Assembly: GCF_947503375.1 (NCBI RefSeq) | Contig: NZ_CANNDQ010000002.1 | Span: 521,182-585,181 of the forward strand | Direction: 5' to 3' | Length of the DNA: 64,000 nucleotides | Origin: an uncultured Psychroserpens sp. | GTDB taxonomy: Bacteria > Bacteroidota > Bacteroidia > Flavobacteriales > Flavobacteriaceae | In this document: positions 28,001 to 36,183 of the stretch, piece after piece | Layout of the letters: every line of letters starts with the position of its first letter | Numbering within the stretch: position 1 is the first letter of the stretch | Translations under genes and position numbers: made by a program | Notes under the pieces: generated by a model | Told to the model about the DNA's origin: nothing | Seen by the model: the letters and a program-made list of their open reading frames with translations, nothing else | Databases searched by the model: none

Positions 28001-28427
28001 ACCTTTAAAACTTAAGAAGAAATTATTTAAAAAAACGAATACAGATACTGGTGAAACACTTACTGAGGTGACTTCTGATACCCATCTAAATGTAGGAGAT
28101 TTGATACGAGTTCGTATAGAGTTAAGAAGTGATCGTACTATGGAGTTTGTTCATATGAAAGACATGAGAGCATCTGGATTGGAACCTATAAATGTGTTAT
28201 CACAATATAAGTGGCAAGATGGTTTAGGTTATTATGAAAGCACAAAAGACGCATCTACTAACTTCTTTTTCGATTATTTACCAAAAGGTATTTATGTATT
28301 TGAATATGACCTAAGAGTTAACAATGCTGGTGATATGAGTAATGGTATTACAACAATTCAAAGCATGTATGCTCCTGAATTTAGTAGCCATAGCGAAGGC
28401 ATTAGAATTAGTGTAGATACAGAGTAG
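22017..28427 (+). CDS. Alpha-2-macroglobulin family protein with inserted carboxypeptidase-regulatory domain
   Basis: A 2136-residue exported protein; start ATG 22017 gives a signal peptide (about 1-19, ending FTNA). The N-terminal third is helical/unknown, then macroglobulin (MG) domains with the MG2 block FLFSDRSIYRPGQPLYFKG, and a late alpha-alpha barrel with thioester motif YECNEQTFSRYY: Cys1593 and Gln1596 are both kept, so it could trap proteases covalently. Between MG domains, near the expected bait region, sits a CarboxypepD_reg-like domain (about 1203-1280: TVTDGEGLPLPGVNVIIKG) ending in a TonB-plug-like LLDEVVISAY. Bacterial A2Ms protect the periplasm from proteases, often beside PBP1C; no PBP1C is adjacent here. 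Confidence 0.9.
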   Translation: MKLILNMLMILCFANFTNAQTPQDYSKLWKEVNDLENEGLPKSALKIVDTIEKEAVESNNSPQQIKALLYRSKYALILEEDAQYNIINDFKVAISNSQSPTKNVLQNVLATLYWQYFNQNRWKFYNRTKTSTKVDEIDFRTWDLQTLFDEIHKYYEQSLANGLILQQTDLKDYEAIIHTQKGSKTLRPTLYDLLAHNALQFYKTNENNITKPAYKFEIDDPKLIQSANLFSRMPIASKDASSLQLKALKIYQSLIKFHLKDNTLEALVDVDIERLNYVYQNATFDNKQELFLNSLNVEREKWSNINAKVVTLYDHEIAKIYQTLGYTYQPKTNETHRWKLKKALEVCDIAISRFPNSKGADKCRILKAQVLSQSLQIISEDVVPIQTNALALIRYKNIDAINFKIGIVSNKELEILRKFNTASEHQKILSKMKVIHSWTSNLKNENDYQQHATEIAIPKLNNGRYIIYGQVEGSANTYMFKELQVSNIAYALKEQKGSATYQVVNRLNGKPIANAQIEYTYRKSYKDVYKTEKHSTNNNGEFTISRKRYTRDHAKLDIKTDADHALFENLYLSRYYNYGDDKPDYPTYKGFLFSDRSIYRPGQPLYFKGIVMRTDESRSEVSANQYVDVFLYNTNGEEVSKLNLKTNAYGSISGEFIIPNDGLTGNFSIRMQGKHDLNTYHSFSVEEYKRPKFEAEFSPVSKTYKVNDTITVDGNAIAYAGSSITDAKVVYRVHRKVQYPRWYYRYRPYFNSEPQEITHGETTTDSNGNFKIDFKAIPDESIDKSALPKFSYEVTADITDINGETRSATTIVNVGYHALIASIGAANHLEKNSKDHKISIDTRNLNGEEVSAKGTIKIYKLLAPETVLRDRPWAAPDYQEFTKDNFKALFPYEAYKNEHDSNQWKKGELVFSDSFDTEASKELKLGKIKRWASGKYAIVLESEDRFGQTVKDEIQTLVYSTKDQTLADNQLFELNTNKTEYAIGDIVELTLGSAASNLNITLEIEKNKKIIRKQVIALSDEKKSITIPVTKEDLGGFVVHYLYVYQNSFRKGTLNISVPYPKTDLEIETLTFRDKLQPGTDETWSFKIKGSKGDKVAAEVLASMYDASLDQFKPHNWSFNPIQQPTYYSRYSITADKNFRTDPFRIENLQYSSANYSVQNYDRLNLFGLDFSSYYYARQRYLRSLKKSIPSTYVGKKSSTVKEGFINGTVTDGEGLPLPGVNVIIKGSSRGVQTDFDGQFSIEAAKGEILVFSFIGLNELKIHLSEDNYYAVTLNEDNALLDEVVISAYSTTKSSNRSVDPVGYEAEELDDSIQLDTLEEQVSGLNVASVSKESGQKNEDQLNFDNVKIRKNLQETAFFFPQLQTNNEGHVSFSFTTPEALTQWKLQLLAHTSTLESTTTSLETVTQKELMVLPNAPRFLRQGDIVYLSTKIANLTDKALSGQAKLKLTDAITNEDITSKVLVLETTSNPSNRKFADEIEDFTVAAKGNTQVTWILSITNDINAVQYEIVAKSGNFSDGELHALPVLTNRMLVTETLPMWIKSNESRTFTLDKLKTSTSTTLKHHKLTLEMTSNPAWYAVQALPYLMEYPYECNEQTFSRYYANALASHIANSNPRIQEVFKQWASLDVLMSNLEKNQELKSLLIQETPWLRNAQSETEQKKRIALLFDLNKMNRELKSAKRKLKNAQLSNGGWAWFKGGDANRYITQHIITGFGHLSKLGVATTEDTKMINSAINYLDIKFIEEYNDIKKYNPNADLSKDHLSYTQLHYLYMRSFYPENKPSKEVQGIMDYYQIQIQKYWLKRSLYAKGLMALVTHRMQDITTSKKILNSLQETSITSEELGMYWKENTSSWYWYQAPIETQALLIEAFSEIENDTKTIDNLKIWLLKNKQTNQWKTTKATTEAVYALLLQGSDWLSVTDMVDVVIGGKEIAPSKLEDVKVEAGTGYYKTSWTGSAINPAMATVQLTKKGDGIAWGSLYWQYFEDLDKITSAETPLKLKKKLFKKTNTDTGETLTEVTSDTHLNVGDLIRVRIELRSDRTMEFVHMKDMRASGLEPINVLSQYKWQDGLGYYESTKDASTNFFFDYLPKGIYVFEYDLRVNNAGDMSNGITTIQSMYAPEFSSHSEGIRISVDTE

Positions 28428-28512
28428 CTGTTAGTTTAGAAGTGTTTTAACGACAAAACCTAGCATATAGCTAATTATAACTATATTAGTATAACTAACA
28501 AAACATAAGATT

Positions 28513-28884
28513 ATGAACTCAAAAGTATTTTTGGTCTTGAGAATTTTACTCGGACTTTTCGTTTTGGTCTTCGGACTCAATAAGTTTCTACATTTTATTC
28601 CAGATTTCCCTTTAGAAGCTGATGCACTTGAATATTTTACTGCGCTTTCTAATTCTAAAACAATGACACTTGTAGCTATTGTAGAAATTGTAGCTGGATT
28701 AGCATTGATCTCTAATAAATTTGGAGCACTCATGGCTCTTATATTAATGAGTATCTCTATAAATGCTTTATTATTTCACCTTACACTAGATCCTGCTAAT
28801 AGTGCTGGTGCAGTTGTATTATTAGTATTAAATGTATTAGTGTTATTTGGGTATAAAGACCAGTACAAAGCATTGTTGAACTAA
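28513..28884 (+). CDS. DoxX-family membrane protein
   Basis: A 123-residue integral membrane protein with four predicted helices. The first helix region ILLGLFVLVFGLNKFLHF is the characteristic DoxX start, followed by a second pattern VAIVEIVAGLALISNKFGAL. DoxX-like proteins have been linked to thiosulphate oxidation, quinone or thiol redox membrane complexes, but most short ones have no known role. The gene stands alone, with its own terminator, and points towards the DUF4136 gene. Confidence 0.85.
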   Translation: MNSKVFLVLRILLGLFVLVFGLNKFLHFIPDFPLEADALEYFTALSNSKTMTLVAIVEIVAGLALISNKFGALMALILMSISINALLFHLTLDPANSAGAVVLLVLNVLVLFGYKDQYKALLN

Positions 28885-28901
28885 CTGATAATATTAAACA
28901 C

Positions 28902-28931
28902 AAAAAGAGGTTTATAATAAGCCTCTTTTTT
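28902..28931. terminator. Bidirectional terminator between DoxX and DUF4136 genes
   Basis: Arms AAAAAGAGGTTTA (28902-28914) and TAAGCCTCTTTTT (28918-28930) pair over 13 bp with one T-G and a three-base loop, with A and T tracts at both ends. It would stop transcription from both convergent genes. Confidence 0.85.
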
Positions 28932-29457
28932 ATTTCTGTGCATCTGGAGGAAATCCTTCGAGTACTTTTTCTACTAATACCTTAAATTGTGCTTCGCGCT
29001 TTTCAGGTGAGGCATTAGGGCTATAATTAGATTCTGAAACTGCTTGCCAAAATAATCCAATCTTGTTTTCGTCAACAAAGTCAAATACCACCTCTCTTGT
29101 CATTTGTGATTGACCAATCGGCAAGCCAATTGAAACACCTCCTCCAACATTACGTCCTGTACCTCCTACTCCAACACCAACATTACTCTGTCTAGCTTGT
29201 TGAAACTGACTACTTTTAATGTCTACAAAAAAATCTGGTGTTTCAGATAAAGTATAACCTCTAGCTTGCAACGCTGTATCTAGCGCATCCAATAAACGCT
29301 TGGTATCTAAAGCGCTCATACCAGTATTTAAATTGGCATAATAATTATATGTTTTATAGGCCTCAAAATCAGTAGTCTTTTCATAATCGTAGTTAACTCT
29401 AATAGAACCACATGAAGTTATTAAAACAAGTAATAGTAGGAAACAAATATTCTTCAT
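28930..29457 (-). CDS. DUF4136 lipoprotein
   Basis: A 175-residue lipoprotein. Signal sequence with lipobox LITSC (Cys16), then the DUF4136 opening GSIRVNYDYEKTTDFEAYKT and Y-x-x-x-x-x-G pattern, a Gly-rich loop (VGVGGTGRNVGGGVSIGLPI) and a C-terminal part ending VEKVLEGFPP, which is the usual family ending. DUF4136 proteins are envelope lipoproteins of unknown role common in Bacteroidota. It is the gene after obg, 101 bases downstream, with a separating terminator on its own 3' side. Confidence 0.9.
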   Translation of the reverse strand: MKNICFLLLLVLITSCGSIRVNYDYEKTTDFEAYKTYNYYANLNTGMSALDTKRLLDALDTALQARGYTLSETPDFFVDIKSSQFQQARQSNVGVGVGGTGRNVGGGVSIGLPIGQSQMTREVVFDFVDENKIGLFWQAVSESNYSPNASPEKREAQFKVLVEKVLEGFPPDAQK

Positions 29458-29558
29458 TGCTTTTTTATTTTAAAGATAATCAAAAAACATTCTGTTCAAT
29501 GATATGAGTCTAGATATTAGCCAAATAACAATATAGCTTACTAGAATCAATACTAAAA

Positions 29559-30557
29559 TTAGTCATTAAGCATCTTCCAAAGTCTGTCTTTCAACTCTGT
29601 TATTCCTTTTTGAGCTACAGAAGAAATAAACATGTAATTGATAGGCAATGTCTGGTCTAATTCATGTTTTAATTCAGATTGAAGTTCATCATCAAGCATA
29701 TCACTTTTTGATATAGCTATCATCCGTTCTTTATCTAACATTTCTGGATTGTAGCGTTTTAGTTCATCTAACAAAATATCATATTGCTCACGAATGTCTT
29801 TTGCATCAGCTGGAATCATGAACAACAGTATTGAATTTCGTTCAATGTGACGTAAAAAATAATGACCTAATCCTTTCCCTTCAGCAGCACCTTCAATAAT
29901 TCCAGGAATATCTGCCATAACAAAAGTTTGATAATCACGATACTCAACAATTCCTAAATTTGGTTTCAGCGTCGTAAATTCATAGTCAGCTATCTTAGGC
30001 TTTGCTGCTGTGATTACAGATAACAATGTAGATTTACCTGCATTAGGAAACCCAACTAAACCAACATCGGCCAAAATTTTAAGTTCTAATGTTATGTGTC
30101 GCTCCTCAAGGGGTTCTCCTGGTTGCGCATATCGAGGTGTTTGATTTGTAGAACTTTTAAAATGCCAATTTCCTAAACCGCCTCGACCACCTTTTGCAAC
30201 AATTCTTTCTTCTTTATCTTCTGTAATTTCGAAAACCACTTCATCAGTTTCTGTATCTTTTACTACAGTTCCTAAAGGCACATCAAGAAAAACATCCTCG
30301 CCATCAGCTCCAGTACTTCTACTCTTACTACCATGTTCTCCATGTCCAGCTCTCGCATGACGTTTAAATTTAAGATGTAGCAACGTCCATAAGTTTTCGT
30401 TACCACGAATAATGATATGACCACCTCGTCCGCCATCTCCACCATCAGGACCACCTTTTTCTATGTACTTCTCTCGATGCAGATGCGCAGAACCTTGTCC
30501 GCCTTTGCCTGAAGACACATGCATTTTTACGTAGTCTACAAAATTACCTTCTGTCAT
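29559..30557 (-). CDS. obg: GTPase Obg (ObgE/CgtA)
   Basis: Essential ribosome-associated GTPase acting in 50S subunit assembly and stress control. The 332-residue protein has the glycine-rich OBG fold (1-158, with [13 protein letters not shown] and [11 protein letters not shown]) and the G domain with Walker A GFPNAGKS (169-176), DIPGIIEGA as switch II, and SKSD as G4. No C-terminal extension beyond the G domain, as in many Bacteroidota forms. It lies 41 bases downstream of the HPRT-Adk gene and is probably co-transcribed; that order is conserved in flavobacteria. Confidence 0.97.
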   Translation of the reverse strand: MTEGNFVDYVKMHVSSGKGGQGSAHLHREKYIEKGGPDGGDGGRGGHIIIRGNENLWTLLHLKFKRHARAGHGEHGSKSRSTGADGEDVFLDVPLGTVVKDTETDEVVFEITEDKEERIVAKGGRGGLGNWHFKSSTNQTPRYAQPGEPLEERHITLELKILADVGLVGFPNAGKSTLLSVITAAKPKIADYEFTTLKPNLGIVEYRDYQTFVMADIPGIIEGAAEGKGLGHYFLRHIERNSILLFMIPADAKDIREQYDILLDELKRYNPEMLDKERMIAISKSDMLDDELQSELKHELDQTLPINYMFISSVAQKGITELKDRLWKMLND

Positions 30558-30598
30558 ATATTTTTCGTCTTATAAAGCCTATTTAAAATAAGCTTGTA

Positions 30599-31708
30599 TT
30601 ATAGCTTATCAATTACCGCGTTTAATCGTTCAGTAATTTCGCTAATACTTCCTACACCATCTACGCCAAAATATTTGTTTTGAGCAGTATAATAATCTTT
30701 TAATATGGCTGTTTTTTTATAGTATTCGGTGATACGGTTTCTAATGATAGTCTCATCAGCGTCATCTTTTCTTCCACTTGTCTTACCACGTTCAAGTAGT
30801 CGTTTAACCAACACCTCATCATCAACCTCTAGCGCAATCATTGCATTAATTTGAGAATCTTTGCCGTCCATCAGTTGATCTAGTGCCTGTGCTTGGGCAT
30901 TCGTTCTTGGGAAACCATCAAAGATAAATCCATTGGCATCAGCATTCTTTTCTACTTCAGCATTAAGCATATCTATAGTGACTTGGTCTGGCACCAATTC
31001 GCCTTTATCCATATATGATTTAGCTAGCATTCCTAAAGCCGTTTCGTTTTTGATATTAAATCGAAAAACATCTCCAGTAGAGATATGTACTAGGTTATAT
31101 TTATCTTTTAAAAATTCAGCTTGAGTTCCTTTACCTGCACCTGGAGGTCCAAATAATACTAGATTGGTCATGTGTTGTGTAGTTTTTAATTGATATATTT
31201 CTGGAAGGTCTCGTCCTAATCCATTGTAATCCAATCCATAACCTACTATGAATTTATTTGGAATTTCGAGACCAACATAATGTAATTTATAATCTTTTTT
31301 GTAAGCTTCTGGTTTGTAAAATAAAGTAGCGATTTTAAGTTCGTCTACATTTTCATTTTTAAAAATGCGATGTACTTCTTCTAATGTATTTCCTGAATCA
31401 ATAATATCTTCAAGAATGACTACTTTTCTGCCAGTAAGGTCTTGTGTTAAGCCTATGAGTCGTTGTATATCTTCAGTAGATTTTATACCTTCATAAGATG
31501 CCAACTTAATAAAAGTTACTTCACATGGCTTAGGGTATTTCTTAACAAAATCACTCACAAACATAAATGATCCGTTCAATATCCCAACAAACACAGGTAC
31601 TTCATCCTGTAAGTCATTAGCAATTTCTGTAACCATTTTGCTAACTGCCGAATCGATCTCTTTTTCAGAAATAAAAGGTTTAAAGTATAAATCGTTAAGC
31701 TTAATCAC
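30599..31708 (-). CDS. adk: Fused hypoxanthine phosphoribosyltransferase - adenylate kinase
   Basis: A 369-residue two-domain enzyme. Residues 1-175 form a hypoxanthine phosphoribosyltransferase with the PRPP-binding motif VVILEDIIDSGNT (96-108) and the family end VGYGLDYNGLGRDLPEIYQL. Residues 180-369 form a complete adenylate kinase starting MTNLVLFGPPGAGKGTQAEF, with P-loop GPPGAGKGT (187-195), GFPRT and a short LID (RGKTSGRKDDADETIIRNR), lacking the zinc-type LID insert. The frame is uninterrupted. The fusion joins purine salvage (hypoxanthine/guanine to IMP/GMP) to AMP/ADP balance. An internal ATG at 31171 could also yield free Adk. Confidence 0.93.
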   Translation of the reverse strand: MIKLNDLYFKPFISEKEIDSAVSKMVTEIANDLQDEVPVFVGILNGSFMFVSDFVKKYPKPCEVTFIKLASYEGIKSTEDIQRLIGLTQDLTGRKVVILEDIIDSGNTLEEVHRIFKNENVDELKIATLFYKPEAYKKDYKLHYVGLEIPNKFIVGYGLDYNGLGRDLPEIYQLKTTQHMTNLVLFGPPGAGKGTQAEFLKDKYNLVHISTGDVFRFNIKNETALGMLAKSYMDKGELVPDQVTIDMLNAEVEKNADANGFIFDGFPRTNAQAQALDQLMDGKDSQINAMIALEVDDEVLVKRLLERGKTSGRKDDADETIIRNRITEYYKKTAILKDYYTAQNKYFGVDGVGSISEITERLNAVIDKL

Positions 31709-31872
31709 GTGATTTTGATTTTAAAAAGGCAAAGATAATCAATAGATTGTCGATTACCGATTTTTTGAAATTCATTTTTATGAATGCTTTCTATTTTATA
31801 ATGTATTTTTGTAAAACGAAAGTGAAAATTAAAAATTGCTTGTCGCTTTCATTCAAATGAAAATTACTATTG

Positions 31873-33027
31873 ATGGACTTTTTTTCTTCAAATTTTAAAA
31901 TAGGCATTCTTGGTGGTGGCCAATTAGGTAAAATGATGTTGTATACAACTAGAAAGTTTGATATTACTACTCATGTTATGGATTCAAGTGATCAAGCACC
32001 TTGTAAAATAGCTTGTGATAAATTCACTAAAGGCGACCTTATGGATTTTGATGCGGTATATAATTTTGGTAAGCAAGTAGATGTGCTCACTTTTGAAATT
32101 GAGAATGTAAATGTAAATGCTTTAGAACAACTAGAAAAAGAAGGTGTTAAGGTTTATCCATCTTCAAGAACATTACGAACGATTCAAAATAAAGCTTCTC
32201 AAAAATTATTTTACAGAGACCATAATATTCCAACATCAGAATTTACACGATTTGCATATATATCTGAAATTGAAGACGCTATAGAAAACGGCGGCTTGGA
32301 GCTTCCATTTGTTTGGAAAGCAGCACAATTTGGTTATGATGGTAATGGTGTCAAAGTAGTTAGGAAATTATCAGACCTAGAAGGCTTACCAAAAGGAGAA
32401 TGCATAGCTGAAGACTTAATTCCATTTAAAAATGAATTAGCAGTCATTGTTGCTAGGACTGTGAGTGGTGATGTTAAAACATATCCAGTAGTTGAAATGG
32501 AGTTTCACCCTGAAGCCAATCAGGTTGAGTATGTTATTTGTCCTGCAAGAATTGACGATTCGGTGGCTAAAAAAGTGAAGAAAGTAGCTTTAACCGTTTC
32601 AGAGGCTTTCAATCATGTTGGTTTACTTGCTGTTGAAATGTTTCAGACAAAAGATGATGATGTGTTAGTAAATGAGGTAGCGCCAAGACCTCACAACTCA
32701 GGTCATCAAACTATTGAAGCTAGTTATACTTCTCAGTTTGAGCAACATATTAGAGCTATATTAGATCTCCCTCTTGGAAATACAGAGAGCAAAGTTGGTG
32801 GCATTATGGTTAATTTAGTTGGTGCTGAAGGTCATACAGGAGACGTTGTCTATGAGCATATTGAGGATATCATGAAGCTTGATGGCGTTACACCACACAT
32901 TTATGGAAAAAAGCAAACTAGACCATTCAGAAAAATGGGACATGTTACCATTGTTAACGAAGATTTAAATGAAGCTCGTAAAACAGCAGAAATAGTAAAG
33001 AACACAATAAAAGTTATAAGTAAATAA
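31873..33027 (+). CDS. purK: 5-(carboxyamino)imidazole ribonucleotide synthase
   Basis: ATP-grasp enzyme of de novo purine synthesis that carboxylates AIR to N5-CAIR. The 384-residue protein has the opening [29 protein letters not shown] block [32 protein letters not shown] and the metal-binding [21 protein letters not shown] chose the ATG at 31873; a TTG one codon before is also in frame. A TATTTTTG box at 31804-31811 may be its -7 element. It forms a two-gene operon with purE, one base apart, and is divergent from the salvage fusion gene. Confidence 0.97.
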   Translation: MDFFSSNFKIGILGGGQLGKMMLYTTRKFDITTHVMDSSDQAPCKIACDKFTKGDLMDFDAVYNFGKQVDVLTFEIENVNVNALEQLEKEGVKVYPSSRTLRTIQNKASQKLFYRDHNIPTSEFTRFAYISEIEDAIENGGLELPFVWKAAQFGYDGNGVKVVRKLSDLEGLPKGECIAEDLIPFKNELAVIVARTVSGDVKTYPVVEMEFHPEANQVEYVICPARIDDSVAKKVKKVALTVSEAFNHVGLLAVEMFQTKDDDVLVNEVAPRPHNSGHQTIEASYTSQFEQHIRAILDLPLGNTESKVGGIMVNLVGAEGHTGDVVYEHIEDIMKLDGVTPHIYGKKQTRPFRKMGHVTIVNEDLNEARKTAEIVKNTIKVISK

Positions 33028-33028
33028 T

Positions 33029-33511
33029 ATGAGTAAAGTAGGTATTATTATGGGAAGTAAAAGCGACCTTCCAGTGATGCAAGACGCAATAGATATTTTA
33101 AAAGAATTTAAAATAGATCTTGAAGTAGATATTGTATCTGCACATAGAACACCTGAGAAACTGTTTGATTACGGAAAGCATGCACATACAAGAGGTATTT
33201 CGGTTATTATTGCTGGAGCAGGAGGAGCAGCTCATTTACCAGGCATGGTAGCTTCGTTATCACCTTTACCAGTTATTGGTGTTCCAGTAAAAAGTAGCAA
33301 TTCTATTGATGGTTGGGATTCTGTATTATCTATACTACAGATGCCTGGAGGAGTTCCTGTAGCAACTGTAGCCTTAAATGGCGCTAAGAATGCAGGTATA
33401 TTAGCAGCCCAAATACTTGGCGCTTCAAATAAAACCATATGCGACACCATTATAGCTTACAAAGAGGGTCTGAAAACAAAAGTATTAGCTTCTTCAAAAG
33501 ACTTACAATAA
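33029..33511 (+). CDS. purE: N5-carboxyaminoimidazole ribonucleotide mutase
   Basis: Converts N5-CAIR (product of the preceding gene) to CAIR. The 160-residue class I PurE starts [20 protein letters not shown] and has [32 protein letters not shown] and [20 protein letters not shown], all signature blocks. The ATG follows the purK stop by one base, so translation is likely coupled. A clear terminator begins right at the stop codon. Confidence 0.98.
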   Translation: MSKVGIIMGSKSDLPVMQDAIDILKEFKIDLEVDIVSAHRTPEKLFDYGKHAHTRGISVIIAGAGGAAHLPGMVASLSPLPVIGVPVKSSNSIDGWDSVLSILQMPGGVPVATVALNGAKNAGILAAQILGASNKTICDTIIAYKEGLKTKVLASSKDLQ

Positions 33512-33538
33512 AAAACCTCGTTTTAAAAACGAGGTTTT
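33512..33538 (+). terminator. Intrinsic terminator of purKE
   Basis: AAAACCTCG and CGAGGTTTT flank a T4A5 loop that can extend the stem (33512-33538). It begins directly at the purE stop codon and both ends are A/T tracts, so it could act in both directions. Confidence 0.85.
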
Positions 33539-33728
33539 AGAGCTATTAATCAATTATTTTTATAGAGTTGGTTAACTCTCTTAAAAATATAATAGCACAA
33601 AACTATAATATATTTTATCACATTCTCTAAAAATTATTATAATTAATAAACAAAGTAATTCACATTTAACAATTAATGTAAGAGTACTACTACTTAATTG
33701 ATGTTTATTAAAAAAAACAGAAAAATTC

Positions 33729-35768
33729 ATGACAATTTTAAATACACCCTTCGAAACATTATATCAAACTGCACCTTTTTCGAAAATTAAAAATGAAGAC
33801 TATTTGCCTGCCTTTTTACAAGCTATAAAAGAAGCTAAAGCGGAAATTGATGCTATCACAAATAATCCAGCACTTCCAACCTTTGAAAACACGATTGAAG
33901 CTTTAGATTTTTCTGGAGAACAACTCGACAGAATTTCAAATATTTTCTTTAATCTTAATAGTGCTGAGACTAATGATGAAATTCAAAAAATTGCGCAAGA
34001 AGTGTCTCCGCTACTTTCAGAATTTAGTAATGATATTACACTTAATGAAACTTTATTTTCACGCGTAAAATTTGTTTATGATCATAAAGCTGAATTAAAT
34101 CTAACTATTGAACAAGAAACACTCCTAGATAAAAAATACAAGGGGTTCTCAAGAAATGGTGCTAATCTTTCAGGTGACAAAAAAGAAAAGCTTCGTGAAA
34201 TAGATAAGAAATTAAGTCAATTAAAATTAAAGTTTGGTGAGAATGTCCTAGCAGAGACCAATAAATTTGAAATGCTCTTAACCAATGAAGCTAATTTGTC
34301 TGGATTACCAGATGGAGCTAAAGAAGCAGCTCTACAGTTAGCCGAATCTAAAAACAAAAAAGGTTGGCTTATTACTTTAGATTACCCAAGTTACATTCCA
34401 TTTATGACTTATGCTGATAACAGAAATTTACGAAAAAAACTAGCTGTTGCAGCTGGAGCTAAAGCATTCAATAGTGATGAAAATGATAACCAAGATAATG
34501 TCTTACAAATTGTTAAACTTCGTTATAAACGTGCTCAACTATTGGGTTATAAAACACATGCACATTTTGTTTTAGAAGAACGTATGGCAAAAACTCCAGA
34601 TGCAGTTCAAAATTTTTTAAATGAACTTCTTGAAAAAGCTAAACCTGCTGCGGAAAAAGAATTTAAAGACCTTGAACAATTTGCTAAAGAACTGGATGGT
34701 ATTGAAACATTAGAGAAATGGGATGGTGCCTATTACTCTGAAAAATTAAAACAAAAACTATTCAATCTAGACGACCAACAACTCAAACCATATTTCAAGC
34801 TAGAAAATGTAATTGAAGGTGTTTTTACTATTGCTGAACGTTTGTATGATTTGAAATTTGAAGAAATTAAAACCATCGATAAGTATCATGAGGATGTACT
34901 CACTTATAAAGTTTCTGATACTAATGGAAATTTAATCTCTATTCTCTATGCAGATTTTTTTCCAAGACCAGGAAAACGTAATGGTGCTTGGATGACGGTA
35001 TTTAAACCTCAATATATTAAAAATGGTGAAAATAGCAGGCCACATATTTCTATTGTGTGTAATTTTACAAAACCAACCAAAAGCAAGCCATCATTACTTA
35101 CATTTAATGAAGTAACCACATTATTCCATGAGTTTGGACATGCACTACATGGCATGTTAGCAAACACAACATATCCTAGTTTATCTGGTACTAATGTGTT
35201 TTGGGATTTTGTTGAACTCCCAAGCCAAGTACTTGAAAACTGGTGCTACGAAAAAGAAGCACTAGAGTTATTTGCAACTCACTATGAAACTGGAAAACTT
35301 ATCCCAATGGAACTTATTACTAAAATCAAAGCCTCTGCCACCTTTCATGAAGGAATGCAAACGCTTAGACAAATTAGTTTTGGACTATTGGACATGAGTT
35401 GGCATTCCAACGAGTCACCTGAATCAATCGATTCAGTGAAAGTGCATGAGTCTGAAGTATTCAAAAAAACAAAACTCTATCCTGATGTAATAGAAAACTG
35501 TATGAGTACGTCATTTTCTCATATTTTTCAAGGTGGCTATAGTTCAGGTTATTATAGCTATAAATGGGCAGAAGTATTGGATGCAGATGCTTTTGAATAT
35601 TTCTTAGAAGAGGGTGTTTTTAATAAAAAGGTTGCTACAAAATTTAAAGACCATGTATTATCACGAGGTGGAATTGAAGACCCAATGACATTGTATAAGC
35701 GCTTCAGAGGAAAAGAACCTAGACCAGATGCGTTATTAAAACGTGCTGGACTAATAAAACAAGAATAA
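33729..35768 (+). CDS. M3-family zinc metallopeptidase (oligopeptidase A/Dcp-like)
   Basis: A 679-residue thimet-type peptidase that cleaves short peptides. The zinc site is HEFGHALHG (His467, Glu468, His471) with the third ligand Glu496 in FWDFVELPSQVLENW. No signal peptide, so probably cytosolic, like oligopeptidase A and dipeptidyl carboxypeptidase; the substrate range cannot be decided from sequence. Length and the N-terminal helical part (NPALPTFENTIEALDFSGEQ) fit the family. It stands alone, following 190 non-coding bases after purKE's terminator. Confidence 0.95.
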   Translation: MTILNTPFETLYQTAPFSKIKNEDYLPAFLQAIKEAKAEIDAITNNPALPTFENTIEALDFSGEQLDRISNIFFNLNSAETNDEIQKIAQEVSPLLSEFSNDITLNETLFSRVKFVYDHKAELNLTIEQETLLDKKYKGFSRNGANLSGDKKEKLREIDKKLSQLKLKFGENVLAETNKFEMLLTNEANLSGLPDGAKEAALQLAESKNKKGWLITLDYPSYIPFMTYADNRNLRKKLAVAAGAKAFNSDENDNQDNVLQIVKLRYKRAQLLGYKTHAHFVLEERMAKTPDAVQNFLNELLEKAKPAAEKEFKDLEQFAKELDGIETLEKWDGAYYSEKLKQKLFNLDDQQLKPYFKLENVIEGVFTIAERLYDLKFEEIKTIDKYHEDVLTYKVSDTNGNLISILYADFFPRPGKRNGAWMTVFKPQYIKNGENSRPHISIVCNFTKPTKSKPSLLTFNEVTTLFHEFGHALHGMLANTTYPSLSGTNVFWDFVELPSQVLENWCYEKEALELFATHYETGKLIPMELITKIKASATFHEGMQTLRQISFGLLDMSWHSNESPESIDSVKVHESEVFKKTKLYPDVIENCMSTSFSHIFQGGYSSGYYSYKWAEVLDADAFEYFLEEGVFNKKVATKFKDHVLSRGGIEDPMTLYKRFRGKEPRPDALLKRAGLIKQE

Positions 35769-36134
35769 TTGATAGGTAAAGTAATCTACTTTTAAAACTA
35801 AAATAATTTTATTCCCTAATTTAAATTAAAACGAAAAGAGAAAGTGAAAGCATGAAGTTCAAGAGTTTTGTGATGCAAAAATCGATTCCTATTTAAAAGA
35901 TGTAAAAAGATTAACAAAAGGATGGATAAACTTTCTAAAAAGAGGTATTATACAAATATAAAAAATAGGCTCCTAAGATCAATAAATAAAAGTTTTATAT
36001 AATTCAATATCAAGGCAAATTGCATGTATTTGAAAAAAACCATAGAAAATTGTAAGAAGCTCTGAATAGAAAACCATGATATTTTTCTTTTAAAAACAAT
36101 AGATAATTGTTATTTATATTAATCAAAAAAAAAT
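35769..36134 (+). other. Gene-free stretch before the GbsR-type operon
   Basis: About 380 bases of very AT-rich DNA without a convincing gene. One open stretch (35848-35961) has a protein-like reading that contains KIDSYLKDVKRLTKGWINF, but it has no start codon and no recognised family; it may be a decayed gene end. Nothing else stands out until the palindrome at 36135. Confidence 0.5.
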
Positions 36135-36160
36135 AAACTTTCAATAATTATTGAAAGTTT
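36135..36160. promoter_or_regulatory. Perfect 26-bp palindrome, operator of the GbsR-type regulator
   Basis: Left half AAACTTTCAATAA (36135-36147) and right half TTATTGAAAGTTT (36148-36160) are exact complements with no spacer. The right half contains the TTG of the promoter, so bound protein would block RNA polymerase. A 22-of-26 copy lies at 36701-36726, between the regulator gene and the next gene. Autoregulation by the downstream MarR/GbsR protein is the simplest reading. Confidence 0.75.
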
Positions 36161-36179
36161 CAAATATTTTATATATTTG
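36151..36179 (+). promoter_or_regulatory. Promoter of the GbsR-type operon; likely leaderless
   Basis: TTG (36151-36153), 18 bases, TATATTTG (36172-36179) match the Bacteroidota consensus. The box ends only 4 bases before the ATG at 36184, so transcription would start at or next to the start codon, giving a leaderless message or one with almost no leader. Confidence 0.7.
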
Positions 36180-36183
36180 TACT

